From positions 1,107,679 to 1,171,678 of the forward strand of contig NC_049988.1 in the NCBI RefSeq assembly GCF_000003815.2: DNA of 64,000 bases. The letters run 5' to 3'. The DNA is from Branchiostoma floridae (lineage: Eukaryota > Chordata > Leptocardii > Amphioxiformes > Branchiostomatidae). Within the stretch, counting starts at the first letter, position 1, and every line of letters begins with the position of its first letter. Of the stretch, positions 37,320 through 51,100 are shown piece after piece. The position numbers and the translations under genes are program-made. Below the pieces are notes generated by a model. It was not told where the DNA came from and searched no databases. It was given only the letters and a program-made list of their open reading frames with translations.

Positions 37320-39109
37320 GGGAAAATCTTCACTTGTCTAAGCACAGATAATTAGTGCTAATTATCTTCAAGCAGAATGACGACAAACCATGCAGGTTTT
37401 ACACTGAAATGCCAAATTCCTTCCCCAAAAGTTGTTCTTTTCTTTGTCAAACAACAATAAAATGTTACTTTAGTTGCAAAGGTGATGAATTCCTTTTATT
37501 GTAGTGAAATTTCTTGATACATATAGAATACAACACGGTGTGGGCAATTCGACCCTCGGGAGGGCTGGGACCGAGGGTGATACGGAACACACCGTTAAGA
37601 AGCCTGTGTGATACGGAAAATTACCCGGTCCGGAACACCTGTATCGAACGTTATCGCGGCCCAGGTATGACATAATAGATGGTATATAATGCATAATTTG
37701 CTGGGGTCAATTTCGACCCCGCCGAACCATTCACAAACTTTCAAGTATAGCTTATACAGCGATTGGCTAAACCCGGTGAAAATTTGTTAGAAGTGGTAAA
37801 GCATGTATACAAACTCAAAGAGGGAAATTATTTTCTCTTATGAAAAATGTTGATATGGCAGATATGAATATACGCCTGGTGATCCATACGATCGGATTAA
37901 AGTTAAAACAACTCATCAGTAAAACAAAAACATACCTGTATGTCCGTCTAATGATGGAGACGATACTGCAATATGAATACCTCCCTGTGTAGCCATCGTC
38001 CGTCGATTAACAGAGAGACCAGAATACTGGAACCAGCCTAGACTAAGAGAACTCCTCGTCCACGCAATATAATTGTCTGGTGGAAAGTTCATGTAATTGA
38101 AATGATTATGAAAAACTATCTGCAGCACGTAATATATCGACAACTAAAAGGAGTGCACGGCAGTTGAAACAAATGTCAAAACAAGCTGATATTTAAGTAC
38201 AAACAAGCAGAATATGTCTTACTCCAAAATCAATCATGTTGTATTTAATGACTAATGCAAGAGTTTGATGACATATACATGTTTATCTTATCTTTGTCTA
38301 ATGTTGTATAAGCGTGGTACATGAGACGACATAAAGGTGATTTCCATTATCGAAATAATTTGAGAAAAGTCATGGATGGAAATGTTTCCATACTGCTGTT
38401 ATGACTTTGAATTTTACCTGGTCGGCTTGAAAATAATTTTTGAATGTTATGAAACGTTTCCATGACAAAGAGAAGCTTTTTTTATCTTATTTCTTAAACT
38501 GTTTTTTAATTCTTAATTTTCTTGTTCCTTCTTTATTGAATTTTTCAACATGAACTCATAGATACACACACACACGGAAAAACAATACAAAACGAGCTTC
38601 CCTAATGCACTATCCCTCATTATATACATTTTACCAGTCAGTTAATTGTCATTGAAAAATATCACTGTTTGATTTTTTGCCCCTCCCTCTTGATTGTTTA
38701 AGACACGAAATGTCCGGATCATTTAGATGGTGATAGGTTTAAAGGCTGATAGCCGGTATGAAGCTACCATACCAGATTGGCTATCACACATCAAAATATA
38801 TACATGTACCACAGGACTTCTACTATTCAAAATAACAAGGAGAATTTCATCATCAAGGAGAATTTGCCACCTCGGAGGTACCGATTTCCCCTCTGGCCCA
38901 TTGACTAATAATGTGTCATATCATTGACAAGGAGAAGTTTCAAAGTTCTCGTGGTATTACTTGCGACATTTATTCCATATAATCAGACACATAAGACCAA
39001 AATTTGTTTAAAATATCTAATGCTTTGTAAGAGAAACTAGAAAACATCTTTGTTTACGCCATTGATTGGCAGGAGGTTGATTGTTCGTCATAGAATTCAA
39101 AGGGACTGA
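37320..39109 (-). repeat. Left arm of a large inverted duplication
   Basis: Matches the reverse complement of 40287-42190 over nearly its full length. Anchors include the promoter-side sequence at 38700-39109, a first coding exon at 37936-37996, and outer sequence at 37320-37460. An extra ~210 bases at 37480-37690 appear only in this arm. Confidence 0.85.
37936..37996 (-). pseudogene. Duplicated first exon of the lectin receptor (left arm)
   Basis: ATG at 37996 on the minus strand opens MATQGGIHIAVSSPSLDGHT and ends at an intact CAG/GTATGT donor. It is the same 61 bases in length as the right-arm exon at 41657-41717 and differs in two residues. The following exons are not present leftwards; the 1.56-kb element starts about 770 bases away. 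It may drive an orphan or non-coding transcript. Confidence 0.7.
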
Positions 39110-40286
39110 GTATCACTCGGCAGAGCTAAGGCGGCCCAGGCACGCTCGATCCGTGTTCGAGCTGGGGCGCCTATCCCCTTGTCCGGCCGAATTCGAACGA
39201 TTTTCGATGATGTCAATTCCTATCACGTAATTCGAACCGAAGGCGCGTTCGAATCTTTGGTTATTTGCGACTATTCAATGTAAACACGCACCGCAAGGAC
39301 CATCCTTGGTGGGTGCTTGTGCGGATCAGGTTGATATTTACGGCTTTATGCCTAGGTCAAAATAAGAGTATTGATCATTATAGTACTCAAGTTTTACTTA
39401 TTATCCCTTTCTTATCGAAATTGTCCGAGGTTATTTTGTGTAATAATTTAATGTTTTTAACTATGGTGCATTTTCAACCAAAAATTGAAAATAGATAGTC
39501 GTTTCTGATGTTTTCGGTCCCGAAAAAACAATATAATCTTAATTTCAAACAAAATACCCACGGATACAAATGATAAGTATAAGGTAGGCTTTCATCCTTC
39601 AGAATATAATAATTGTCGGTCTTGTTTCCACCTGGGCGTAGACCCATGAAGTATACGAAACGTTTTTGAACCAAAACGTGTATTTCTAACCCAAAATCCT
39701 GTATGTAAAAAGAACAAAATCACAACTATTCAATGTGTTTCTAGTAGTACTAAAATTGTGTGAAGTTTCATCGTAGTGCGACCAATCAAAAGTTACATTC
39801 ATATGTAAAGAATACAACTTTACTACGAACATGGCCGCCTTACGCCATTGGGTTATGTTAATGAGTTAGTGACGTCACTGCCTTGACTGTCAGGGATCCC
39901 ATGATCCTCTTCGCCCTCTTCTATCATGGCTGTACTTGAGTGAGCATCACGGATTAAACGCCTCTTCCAATCAAGTTGCATCGGCTCCTATGATTCACTA
40001 TCGCGTCCCCTTGTCAATGTTGGCGTTAAGCAAACCGAGCAAACAATAACCAGACAAATATATCAGTAATCAATCTGCGCTTGTAAAGTTCGACCGAATC
40101 TTAAAGTCATATGGGATTTATGTTAACTTGTTTTTTTCTGCAAAGGTAAATGAACAGACCTAACAGTATTTTGCAGTATTTTGTTGATTAGTATGATCGC
40201 TCAACATATTTCAGTAATCGTATTAAAACATTGGAAACTGCACACACACACATGAATACTAATATAATTGTCTGGTTATTGTTTGA
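39110..40286. other. Spacer of the inverted duplication
   Basis: About 1.18 kb of sequence without a gene. A smaller internal inverted repeat (CAAACAATAACCAGACAA near 40043, complement near 40268) sits at its right side. Confidence 0.6.
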
Positions 40287-42190
40287 TCAGTCCCTTTGAA
40301 TTCTATGACGAACAATCAACCTCCTCTCAATCAATGGCGCAAACAAAGATGTTTTCTAGTGATAGATATGTTAAACAAATGTGGTCTAATGTGTCTGATC
40401 ATATGAAATAGATGTAGCAAGCGATACCACGAGAATTTTGAAACTTCTCCTTGTCAACTTGTCAATGATATAACATGTTATTAGTCCATTGACCAGAGGA
40501 GAAATCTGTACCTCCGGGCTGGCATATTCTCCATGTTATTTTTGAATAGTAGAAGGCTTGTGGTATATATTTTTATGTGATTGCCATTCTGATATAGTAG
40601 CTTTATACCGGCTATCAGCCTTCAAACCTATCACTATCTAAATGATCCGGAAATTTCGTGTCTTAAACAATTAAGGGGGAGGGACATAAATCAAACATTA
40701 ATATTTTTCAATGAAAATTAAATGGCTCATAGAATGTATATAAGGAGTGATAGTAGTTTGGTGCATTAGGGAGGCTCATTTTGTTTTGTTTCGTGTTTCC
40801 GTTTGTGTGTATCTATGAGTTCATGTTGAAAAATTCAAAAAAAGAAGGAACAAAATTAGAAAAAAATAAAATAGAATAAAACTTCTCATTGTTATCAAAA
40901 CGTTTCATATCATTCGAAAATCTTTTTATAACGGCGCCCTTACAAAATTCAAAGTTATAATAGCAGTACAGAAATATTTCGACCCATGACTTCTCTCAAA
41001 TCATTTTGATAGTGTGTTGACGAAATATTTACGATTGTCCATTACGATACTAGAATTTAGACAAATTGTAAATACCCGAATTGTGTACAATATTGACGTG
41101 CAATATTTTAAAGTGCAATATCAGTAATCCTCCATAACTTTATTATGCTTTTAATCCTATTGTAACAACAGAGTTTCTCACTTTTATACAGTGTTGTAGT
41201 GCGGACGATAATTGTTAAACGTTCACCGCAATTCAGTCTTAGGACTGCAAGTGTGATGTTTTTATATGTGACCTTTTATGTCAAATAAACCATTCATTCA
41301 TTCATAATGGATAACCTTTATGTCATCTCATGTACCAGGCTAATATAACATTAGAAAAAGATAAAATAAACAAGTACATTTCATCCGACTATTGCAATAG
41401 TAATTACATACATGTACGCGTAGAATTGATTTTGGGGTAAAGCAGATATTGTTTGTTTGTACTTAAATGTCAACTAGTTTTGACATTTTTTTTCAGCTGC
41501 CGTGCACTCCTTTTTACTTGTCAACATTACGTACTACTGATGTCATAATCATTTTATTTACATGAACTTTCCACCAGACAATTTGTTGCGTGGGTGAGGA
41601 GTTCTCTTAGTCTAGGCTGGTTCCAGTATTCTGGTCTCCCTGTTACTGGACAGACGATGGCCACACAGGGAGGTATTCATATTGCAGTATCGTCTCCATC
41701 ACCAGACGGACATGCAGGTATGTTTTTGTTTTGCTAAATTGTTTTAACTCTTATCCGGTCGTATGGGTCGTATCTAAGGACAAGCGTATATTCATATCTG
41801 CCATATCAATATTTTTTATCGGAGAAAATAATTTCCTTCTTTGAGTTTGTATACATGGACTTCTAACAAATGTTCACTGAGCTTAGCAAAATTGCTGTAT
41901 AAGCTATACTGTACTTGAAAGTTCGTGCATTGTTCGGCGGGGTCCAAACCGTTGGACCACAGCAAATTATATCTATATATACTACCTTGTATCTAGAAAT
42001 GTCACTTCAAAACAGGGATTCATTATCAATGCAATTAAAGCAACAGGGTATAGTTGCCAAAAAAAGGAAAATAACTTTGGGGAAAGAAATTCACTATTTT
42101 AGTGTAAAACGTGGTGCATTAATTATGATAATGAGCTATTAACCAATTATCTGTGCCTAGACAAGTGAAAATATTCCTAACCCTCTCTTA
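40287..42190 (+). repeat. Right arm of a large inverted duplication
   Basis: Carries the promoter side and first coding exon of the lectin receptor. The inner edge is TCAGTCCCTTTGAATTCTAT. The outer edge fades after the GATAATTGG/CCAATTATC segment near 42140. Confidence 0.85.
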
Positions 42191-45100
42191 TGAAATAACG
42201 TCAACATTTCTTTTCACAAATTGAAAAGACGAAATGATTGTTGAAAAGCTGGAGCATTATAGAGTTTGAGGGGGGGGGGGCTGGCTTCTATCTCCTGGCC
42301 CCGTTTCGCCATAAAATATGATAATGAGCACCATAACATATCACAGTGACAGCAAAACTGAAAATATTTTTCATAGATTGATGAAACTGTGTATACAAAG
42401 TAATGACAAAAAGAACCATAAGAAATATGTCTAAATCTTTTTTTAAATCGACTTCCTTTTGGCAAACCACATTGTATACTATGTAGGTACTATTAGGTTT
42501 ACCAAAATAAATACATACATAATTTTACCGAAATGTTACTATTTTCGACATCAAATGGTTAATTTCCAAAAATTAAAAAAAAACTCATTTTGTTGGACGT
42601 TGGTCTGTTAACTGTCCCATACCTTAAAAGCCAAAACCCACAATAGTGAATGTAGTACCTTTTAGTTGATTGGAAAGTTTTTTCCGACATTTCTCTTTCA
42701 CTTGAGTTTCACTTTCATACTGCGCATTAGACTTTTTGGTATTATTTTGGAAATAAGATCAAACAATTAAACATTATCCTTTTGTCGCAGGTATTGACAA
42801 TACCGTACAATCATCGACTACCGACGAAAGTAACGATACCCCTGACTGCCATGTCAACCACCACACCGAAAGGGATCACAACACCACCCTCCGGGAAATC
42901 CGTGCCTCAAAGAAAGGCGGTGATCCAGCAAATGACATGGAAGCAAGGGGCACGTTTACCGTAACTGTAGGCCGTAATGTCATTGGATTGGCTGCCAACA
43001 CGATGTACAAGACTGGTTCAGCCCAGCAATCAGGACACAAAGGTATTGATGTCGTTTGTATTCTATTGGTATTGACATTGACATAGGTATTCTTGTCGTT
43101 TGTTTTCTATTTCCATGAGTATTGTTTTCGTTTTACGTTTTATTGGCATTCATGTTGAAAGCTTTTGAGGTACCTCCACTTCTAAGTCCTGTAACTTTTA
43201 AATGCTGTAGACATGATATCTGACAATTGTAAGAATTTTGACGCTATTATGTGGTGATATAAAGTAATTATGACGCGTCGACGCCATCATTTTGATTGTA
43301 TTGGCTAGATTGGATTGGATTTTTGTCAAAAACGCCAGTGCGTACCAACACGAAAAACTGAATTTTTTCATACTTCTTGATATTGTTGCCAACAATGTCT
43401 AAGTAAAACGCACCAAATTTTGTGGCTCTAGCGTATTCCGTTCTAGCGTTATACGATATGAAAGTTGGCGTAGGCCTCAAAAGCCAATAAATATCATTAA
43501 CTACTAAAAAGGTATCATAATTACAAATAAGCAGTTTGTTTGACATGCGACCTTAACAGTATTACTAAGATGAAATTATGTTTGGGTTGAAAGAAATAGG
43601 CATTTTAAGCGAAAGGTAAGGTAAAGTGACCGATCTTTTTACAGAATATTATCTGACAAAGTATTTCTAATAAATGACATGAATCCCGCAGCTTGTAACT
43701 CGAATACAAACGAAGTCTATTCATATATTTTCTAATCATTGGTATGGAACAACAGGGCACGTGTGCCAACACAATTATGTTTTTCGATGATTGCATCGGA
43801 TTTTCCTTGCGACAAATTCATGATGTATTCTTTGATATTTTTTTCTTCAAATGAAGGGCGTGGCATAGATAGAACTTTATTGCATGACACCTGTACAGGA
43901 TACAGTGTATGGCAACTTGAACATACAATACATACATACAGAACAGTTTAACTACATGAGTTACTAGTATCTAAAAACGTAGGAAACTAATCTATTTTAC
44001 ACATGGTATATATTATTGACAATCAGGCTAGCATTATGTGCTGGTTCATTACAGTATAATATTGTCTCGTTTTTTAAATGAGTTATATATAAATACATAG
44101 GCAGATATATCAGCAGGATATGATAGTAACATATTAAACATTTCTGTCTTATTAGGTGGTAACATTGTATCAGATTTGTATTTGATAGACTGTAACAATT
44201 CTTGTCTCTCTCTATCATAAGTTGGGCAATCCATTATAAAGTGGGATTCATTTTCAATATTATCATGGCACGTTCGACAAAATCTCTCGCTGGCTGGTGT
44301 GTTGTGATGTCTACCCTTTTCGATATGTAGGGAGTGGGCACTAATTCTAAGTTTCGTAATGATATTTCTAAAAGATTTGTTTTGAACAGTTGAAAGGTAA
44401 TTTTCAAGACAGAAATCTTTTTTGATTCTGCAATAGGTACTAAGTTTGCTTAGACTTCTTATTTCTTGTCTCCAGCCAGAGAGAAATGTATCTATCAGGC
44501 GGTATTTGAATAAATTTCCACGGTAGGGTTGAGCCAAACAGTTTGGAAGCTATGTCTACATAACATGTCTTGTACATGGACAGCCCAGTCTTGTTGTAGA
44601 TGAACAGAAGTATTGTATGCTTTCTTTACGCGTCTGTCATTTGGGAGGCCATGTAATCTAAGCCAGTATTTTATCAACTGTGTTTGTGAATCAATGTATA
44701 GAGGAAAAACTCCTAGCTCGCCCCTGACCGCAGTGTTAATAGAGCTTTTGGGAACGCCGAGTGTGTCTTGATAATCATTATTATGTTTATTTTGAAAACT
44801 AATGGTACACGGGATATGACGTTCCAGTACTCTATGGAGATTTTTTAGCCCATAAACTAACAAAACAAGACCAAGGTGGCAAGGTAAAAACGTGCAAAAG
44901 TTGAAAATTTTAAGGTGGTAAACTTTGTGTTTACACATATTCGTGGATGCTACATCTGAGTACCGTAGCATCAAAAAGTTCTATGAACTAAGCACAAGCT
45001 GCAAATTATAAGCAGATAAAATAGGATTTTCAACGCAGCAAATTCTGGGCGGTTTGATATTGATTCCAGGTGTTGTTTACGACAAAAATGCCACAACCAA

Positions 45101-48100
45101 GCACAATCCTCCGATCTCTGATTGGTCGAAGATAGTGACACTCCATGTGGCCATCTTCTTGGAATTCTCTCTCAGTCATTCACTTCCATTCTAGCTGTAG
45201 CACAAGCAACAGCAAAGCTTGTCTTTCTTACGGTCTAGTCACAAAGACGATTTTCCACCTGACTGCCCCGTACCTCCGTGCCAAAATTCACACCTCTCCA
45301 AATAACTATTTGCCACCTCGGCCGATCATGCAATTTGTCAATACGGTCCTTGCATTATGGTCATTACAAGAAGCTATACCTAGTCTACCTTTAGTTTCGT
45401 TCAACTTCTACACCGTTTCTATCTTCTGCATTTAAACGTTATAGATACTTTTATTGCGTTCATGAATGAAGCTTCCAATGTTTCTCGTTACTTTTTTTCT
45501 ATCCGTACACCGTGTGCATCTATGACTTCTATACTGTAATTTTCATACTTGACTGCACAGAACTGACGGCAATGCCACAAGGTTGTTCCGGATGGAGCAC
45601 GGAAGAGTTTGCATATTACTAAGGAATAACTGCTCGGATTTTATTTGATATCATAATAATAATGTGTAATGCATAATCATATATACCCCGAGTCTAGATA
45701 GGGTTAAGAAAACTTTCGGAAATAATGTCAGAATGTGAGTTTCAATTTGGTGAAATTGGCATATTGGGCTGACATTCCAGTTGGACCTCTACATAGGAAA
45801 GCATTATAAAATACACTAAAACAAGGCTTCAGAAAAGTACTAACCCCAATTTCAATCTTAACAAAAATTCTCCACCAGACAGCCACAAGGGTCATCTTTG
45901 TAAAAACTGAAAGAAAACAGAGGTTCAACCACCTCAAACTCCAAGGAATCCCCGCTCTATGAAAGAAACCTCACCTTTGACCCCAGTTTTCTCCTGATAC
46001 CACCAATATGACACAACAACTAAAATCCTTCTGCGCGCCACCTAAACTGCTAAACTGAGCAAATTTTGACACAAATGGGAAAGATTAGACCTTACATGTT
46101 CCTTCTATCACAAAAAGGCTACTGGTTGGGCCAAAATTTTCAAGGAAAAAGAAGATTTGAAAGGATTTTAAGTCACACCCAAACCGCGCAGCTCAACTGT
46201 GACGTCAGCCCTATTGGCGCATAACAAACCCATTGTTAACAAGAATGGATGTCATATTTAGTATGTTTTGCTACATAGACTCTATTGACTTGCGATATAT
46301 TATTAATCCAGAAGACGGAACACCCGATGACTGCAATAATGACCCTGAAAGCCACGTGCACAACAATTCCGACACAGATGACATCGACAGGCCACAGCAG
46401 CCTGCTGCAGACAGAGGGCAGAGAGCTGATAAACAGGAAAACACCACAGCATCAAACAATGTACAGAAGGACGACTCGGGCCTGCTGAACAACCCTACCT
46501 ACGTGCCTGGCGCACTTCGACAAGATAACAACAAAGGTACATATAGTATTAGGGGTGGGTACCGGTACGGATTCCCGGTACAAAATAGTTAGGTCCTGGT
46601 TCAGATCCGGACCTGGACCTGATCCTCTGGACCTGGACCGTACCTGGACCTAAATTATCTGTACCGGTACCCACCCCTAGTCCATGTAGATTTTAGAAGT
46701 TATTTTTCCTATGAGGGGGAGGAGGTACACTGTCCCATGCCCTAATAGTACTCAATATAAATCTGTATCTGTATTATATTTTATATGACCCTGACCTCCC
46801 TCATGACCTCAATGAAAAGCGGCCTGCTGGCCGATTTGAGCTTCTCATGAATAAACAAAGGTTCAAACAAACAAACAAACAAACAAACCATGCACACCAT
46901 TATCATGAGTAGCAGATAATCAGACAGGATGTTTTTGATTTGATTTGATTTATTCAGCTGTATAGAAAGAAATACAGCCAGGGCTACCCAACAGCCGGAG
47001 GCTGTTATCTAGGACTTACTGTCAACATAGTCTTTAAATGTGACCTGTCTAACAGTATGTTCCCCTCAATAAACCTCAACATTCCTAATCTAAACTGTAC
47101 TCTAAACTATACTCTGCCATAGTGAAGAGGGTTAACCAAAACCATACCCTGTGCAGTCAGCTTCATTGACATTTTTTCTTTGTGTGTTCACGAACCACTA
47201 TCACTACTTTTGTTGGCAAATTACATTATATTGAATTCATGAACGCCGAGGCAGTGGCATCTATGGCGTTCAGGATTCTCTCCATAAGTCTCAGTCTCTA
47301 TGCTTTAACCATATTAATCATATAACCAGGTGGGTATGGCTCACGTGGAACTCCATTAATTCAATTTTCAATTCAATCTTTATCGCGCAACAATTGTACA
47401 GGTACAACGCATGGCAAACAAATCAAGAGTAATACATGTACAGAACACTTAGAATAATATCTAGTACTTATACACAATGATAAGGAGTTCTAGGTAACAA
47501 ATGACTAATCGCTATGCCACTTTAGCTGAGTGGTTCAATTCATGGGAACAAGTATTACATAGTGATACAGAGTAACCATCAATTCTTTGTGTCCTTTTTA
47601 GAAAAGAAGGAGGTATGCATGGTCCTATGTAAACGAAAATTGCATCAGGACATGACATGGCATAAGTAAATTGAAGGTCTCTGAGCTTGTCTAAGGTTGG
47701 GCTATGTCTGTATTTGATAGTTGATAATGCCTTGAAGAACCAAGCTAAAAATAACTAACACTTTGTCAAATCACTGTTGTTGCCCTAAAATTTTTACTTC
47801 TGTGTTACTTACTTATCCTCTTCGTCCCATTAGTGGTATACGAGGGGCATTCAATAAGTAATCCACCTGACCCACTTCCAGTTGTCTGATCTAAATAAAA
47901 TTTTGCATGTTTAATGAGTCATATCTCTATGGGTTATGTTGCAAAAAACAGCCCTGAACTAATTGCGGTTACTGATTTACTGGTGTTTGAACTGAGTCAG
48001 GTGTGAAATGGACCAGGTGTGAAATGGAGCAAGTTGAGTGTCGCGCAGTGATCCGGTTTTTGTATTTGAAAGGACGCACACCAAAGGGGACTTTTGATGA

Positions 48101-51100
48101 AATGAAAAAAACTTATGGTGATGATGCCCCATCATATGGCCTTGTAAAACGCTGGCATCCTGAATTCAAACAAGGCCGGAAGTCTGTGGAAACAGCTCCC
48201 AGACCTGGTCGTCCCTCTTCTGCCATTGATGAGGCATCTGTCGGAGGACCAACCTGGGATGTCCTACAAGAACGGTGTCCAGAGCGGGTCAGGTGGATTA
48301 CTTATTGAATGCCCCTCGTAAGGCAGCGATGAGTTCCTCCACTGTGGTCTGTTTTGTGCTAGGGTCTGAGCAGCATCCCAGGGGATCCCAATGGCCGCTA
48401 GGTCTTAAGCCACAGTACTAGTGCGCCTCCATGTAACTTTGGGACGTTCCCGTTTCCTCTTCCGCTCAGGGGCCCAATGAAGAGCAACTTTGGGGATACG
48501 GTCATCCGACATCTGGAGAACACGGCCCAGCTATTTTAGTTGGTCTTCTGATGGCATTTTCAGCCGACAACTGTCTTGCGTTCGTTATTCTGTACAGTTC
48601 TCCATTACAGACTTTGTCTAGCCAGTAGATGTTACAAATTCTACGCTGACAACCATTGTTAAATACATCAATTTCTGCCTTTGTATAGGTAACTTCTGTG
48701 TTAATCATTGCATTTTCTTAGGTAAGACAGGGTGGTGGTTGACATGTTTCAGCTCCCGTCTAGTCCGCGGCATCATCATAGCTGTTTCTTTGGGATCCTT
48801 GGTTGCTTCGGGAGTTATAATCGGCATTTATGTCACCAGTCTACTGGGGAACAAAGCAGACATCTATCCGGTCAGTCTCCTAAGTATTTAGCAACAGCTT
48901 AAACACCTTAATATGCGGTCTCTCTACATGACTACGATTGGGTTTCCAGTATCTACACAAAAACTATTACAGAACAGCAGCCTGAAATACTAGCATTCAA
49001 TTATGAAATTTTCTTCAAATGGGCGGCTGTAAGGTTGTGGATAGGAAAATTTCTGCGAAACAGACTTGATTACGATTTATCTGATTTTGAAATTTTGTAG
49101 GCTGATTTTCGTACTTTGACATGGTCAGTAAAATCAATATTAAAACAATAGCTGATGTTACATATACAATGTTGAAAGGAAAACGTCGATAAGAACACCA
49201 CAAATTTACAATTTTTTTCATACTTTCGAACTTTTCAGTCAGATACGAAAGAAATAAGAAGCCACAATGTTGAGTACGAACTCGCTTTAGAGTTTTCGTT
49301 TCGCATATCACTCTCTGTTTCTAATAATGTCACTCGTATTTCCTTATGAATTTGACCCCTATAGCGATATTTTTTTCACATAGCTCCATACAAACCAGAT
49401 TTCTACAACCGACTCATCTTGGGGGGCAACTGGTGATGATCGTAAAGCAACGTCTACACTGACAAAGATGACATCCACCCTGCCGCCCGTGACACCCACA
49501 ACAAAGGTGACAGCGACACTAACAGCCTTGACAACCACAATGTCATCCGTGACAACCACAATGCCAGGAGAGACAACCAAAATACCAGCAGTTACAACCA
49601 CTGTGCCAGCCGTGATAACCACACTACCAGCGGTGACAACCACACTACCAGCTGTGACAACCACACTACCAGCGGTAACAACCACACTACCAGCGGTGAC
49701 AACCACACTGTCAGGAGTGACAACCAAAATACCAGCAGTTACAACCACTGTGCCAGCCGTGACAAACACACTGCCAGTTGCGACAACCATACCGCTAGAA
49801 GTGACTTCGAAACTGCCGGATATGACAACGACATACAAAAAGGTAACAAGAATGTCCTACATTCGAAGCGTTCACATGGAAATGTACAATTTTAACTTGT
49901 TTTGTTTGTCCTATTTTGAAATACCTTGACTTTATTATGTTTTTACAAAATTCAATGTCTTTGAACCATTTCTCATTTCTTGATTGAGATTTAATGTGAT
50001 TTTTTTCAAAGAAATACATTAATTTAAGATAAGCGTGATACAGTTTTTTCTTATTACTCTAGTATCTGTTACTTACGACAAGTGTGACGCGACGGAGAAA
50101 GTATCTTGAGACTACGAAGCAAGAGACGTCAACATACATGAAAGGTAAACACTGCTTTGGCTTTTGGACATTTCTTCACTTCGGTCACATTATCAACCAA
50201 TGAATAAGAGAAATGCTAAGTAATGTATTTGTTACCATTGCTAGATATCTTTATTGTCCGGTTTATGGTAATATATTTGTTTCAGAAATACATGACCCAT
50301 ATACGTGACGCTTTATCTAAATTCACGTCACATGGGACGTAAAATACGTGACGTCCGATGTATTACAGAAACGTCACACTTACGTGTGGCATACGTAACG
50401 TATCTTTATCAATAACTTAGTTAACGATTGAGTAGGACGTGACTTATGTCCACGTCCCACTTTGTAAAACGTACGTGACGTGTTTTGACAGATCCTTGTT
50501 TAATTCACGTCACGTGTGCCACAAAGTACGTGGCGTCTATGGCAATATATTTGTCGCTATATACGTGACGTTTTTCCTAATTCACGTCACATGGGACGTA
50601 AAATACGTAACGTCCGACCTATTCCAAACACGTCACAGGCTACGTGCAAGATACGTGACGTCTTTTTATCAATAACTTAGTTAAGATTTAGTGACTGATG
50701 ACTGTCTTTGTAGTATGTGTGTGACGTGTTTTAACAGATCCGTGTTTAATTTACGCCACGTGTTACACAAAGTACGTGACGTCTTTTACACGTCACGTCC
50801 GGTTCGACATACCAAAACACGTCACACGTTCCTTAATGCGTGACATAAGCTATCGCCTAAATGACCCTGTTGCAAACTCCAAATCCTCGCAAACTAGATT
50901 TTAACCCGGGCGGAGAGATAGGGTTAAAAATATCCGCGCAAAATAGTACCATTTCCACTTCATTCACGTCACAAATGACATAAAGTAGTCGTCATTTTTT
51001 TACTAACACGTCACGATTCATGGTATCACAGGTGACTATCTTCTATATACGTACGACTTTCTTGTTTCGATGTACATATCAGCGATTTTGTTTAGCACCT

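Noticed and set aside
48003-48308. Functional mariner transposase
   Set aside because: Only the DNA-binding N-terminal half remains; the catalytic DDD region is deleted.
49359-49838. Minus-strand Val-rich frame of 159 codons
   Set aside because: Mirror of the Thr-rich stalk exon; the plus-strand frame fits the receptor splice phases.
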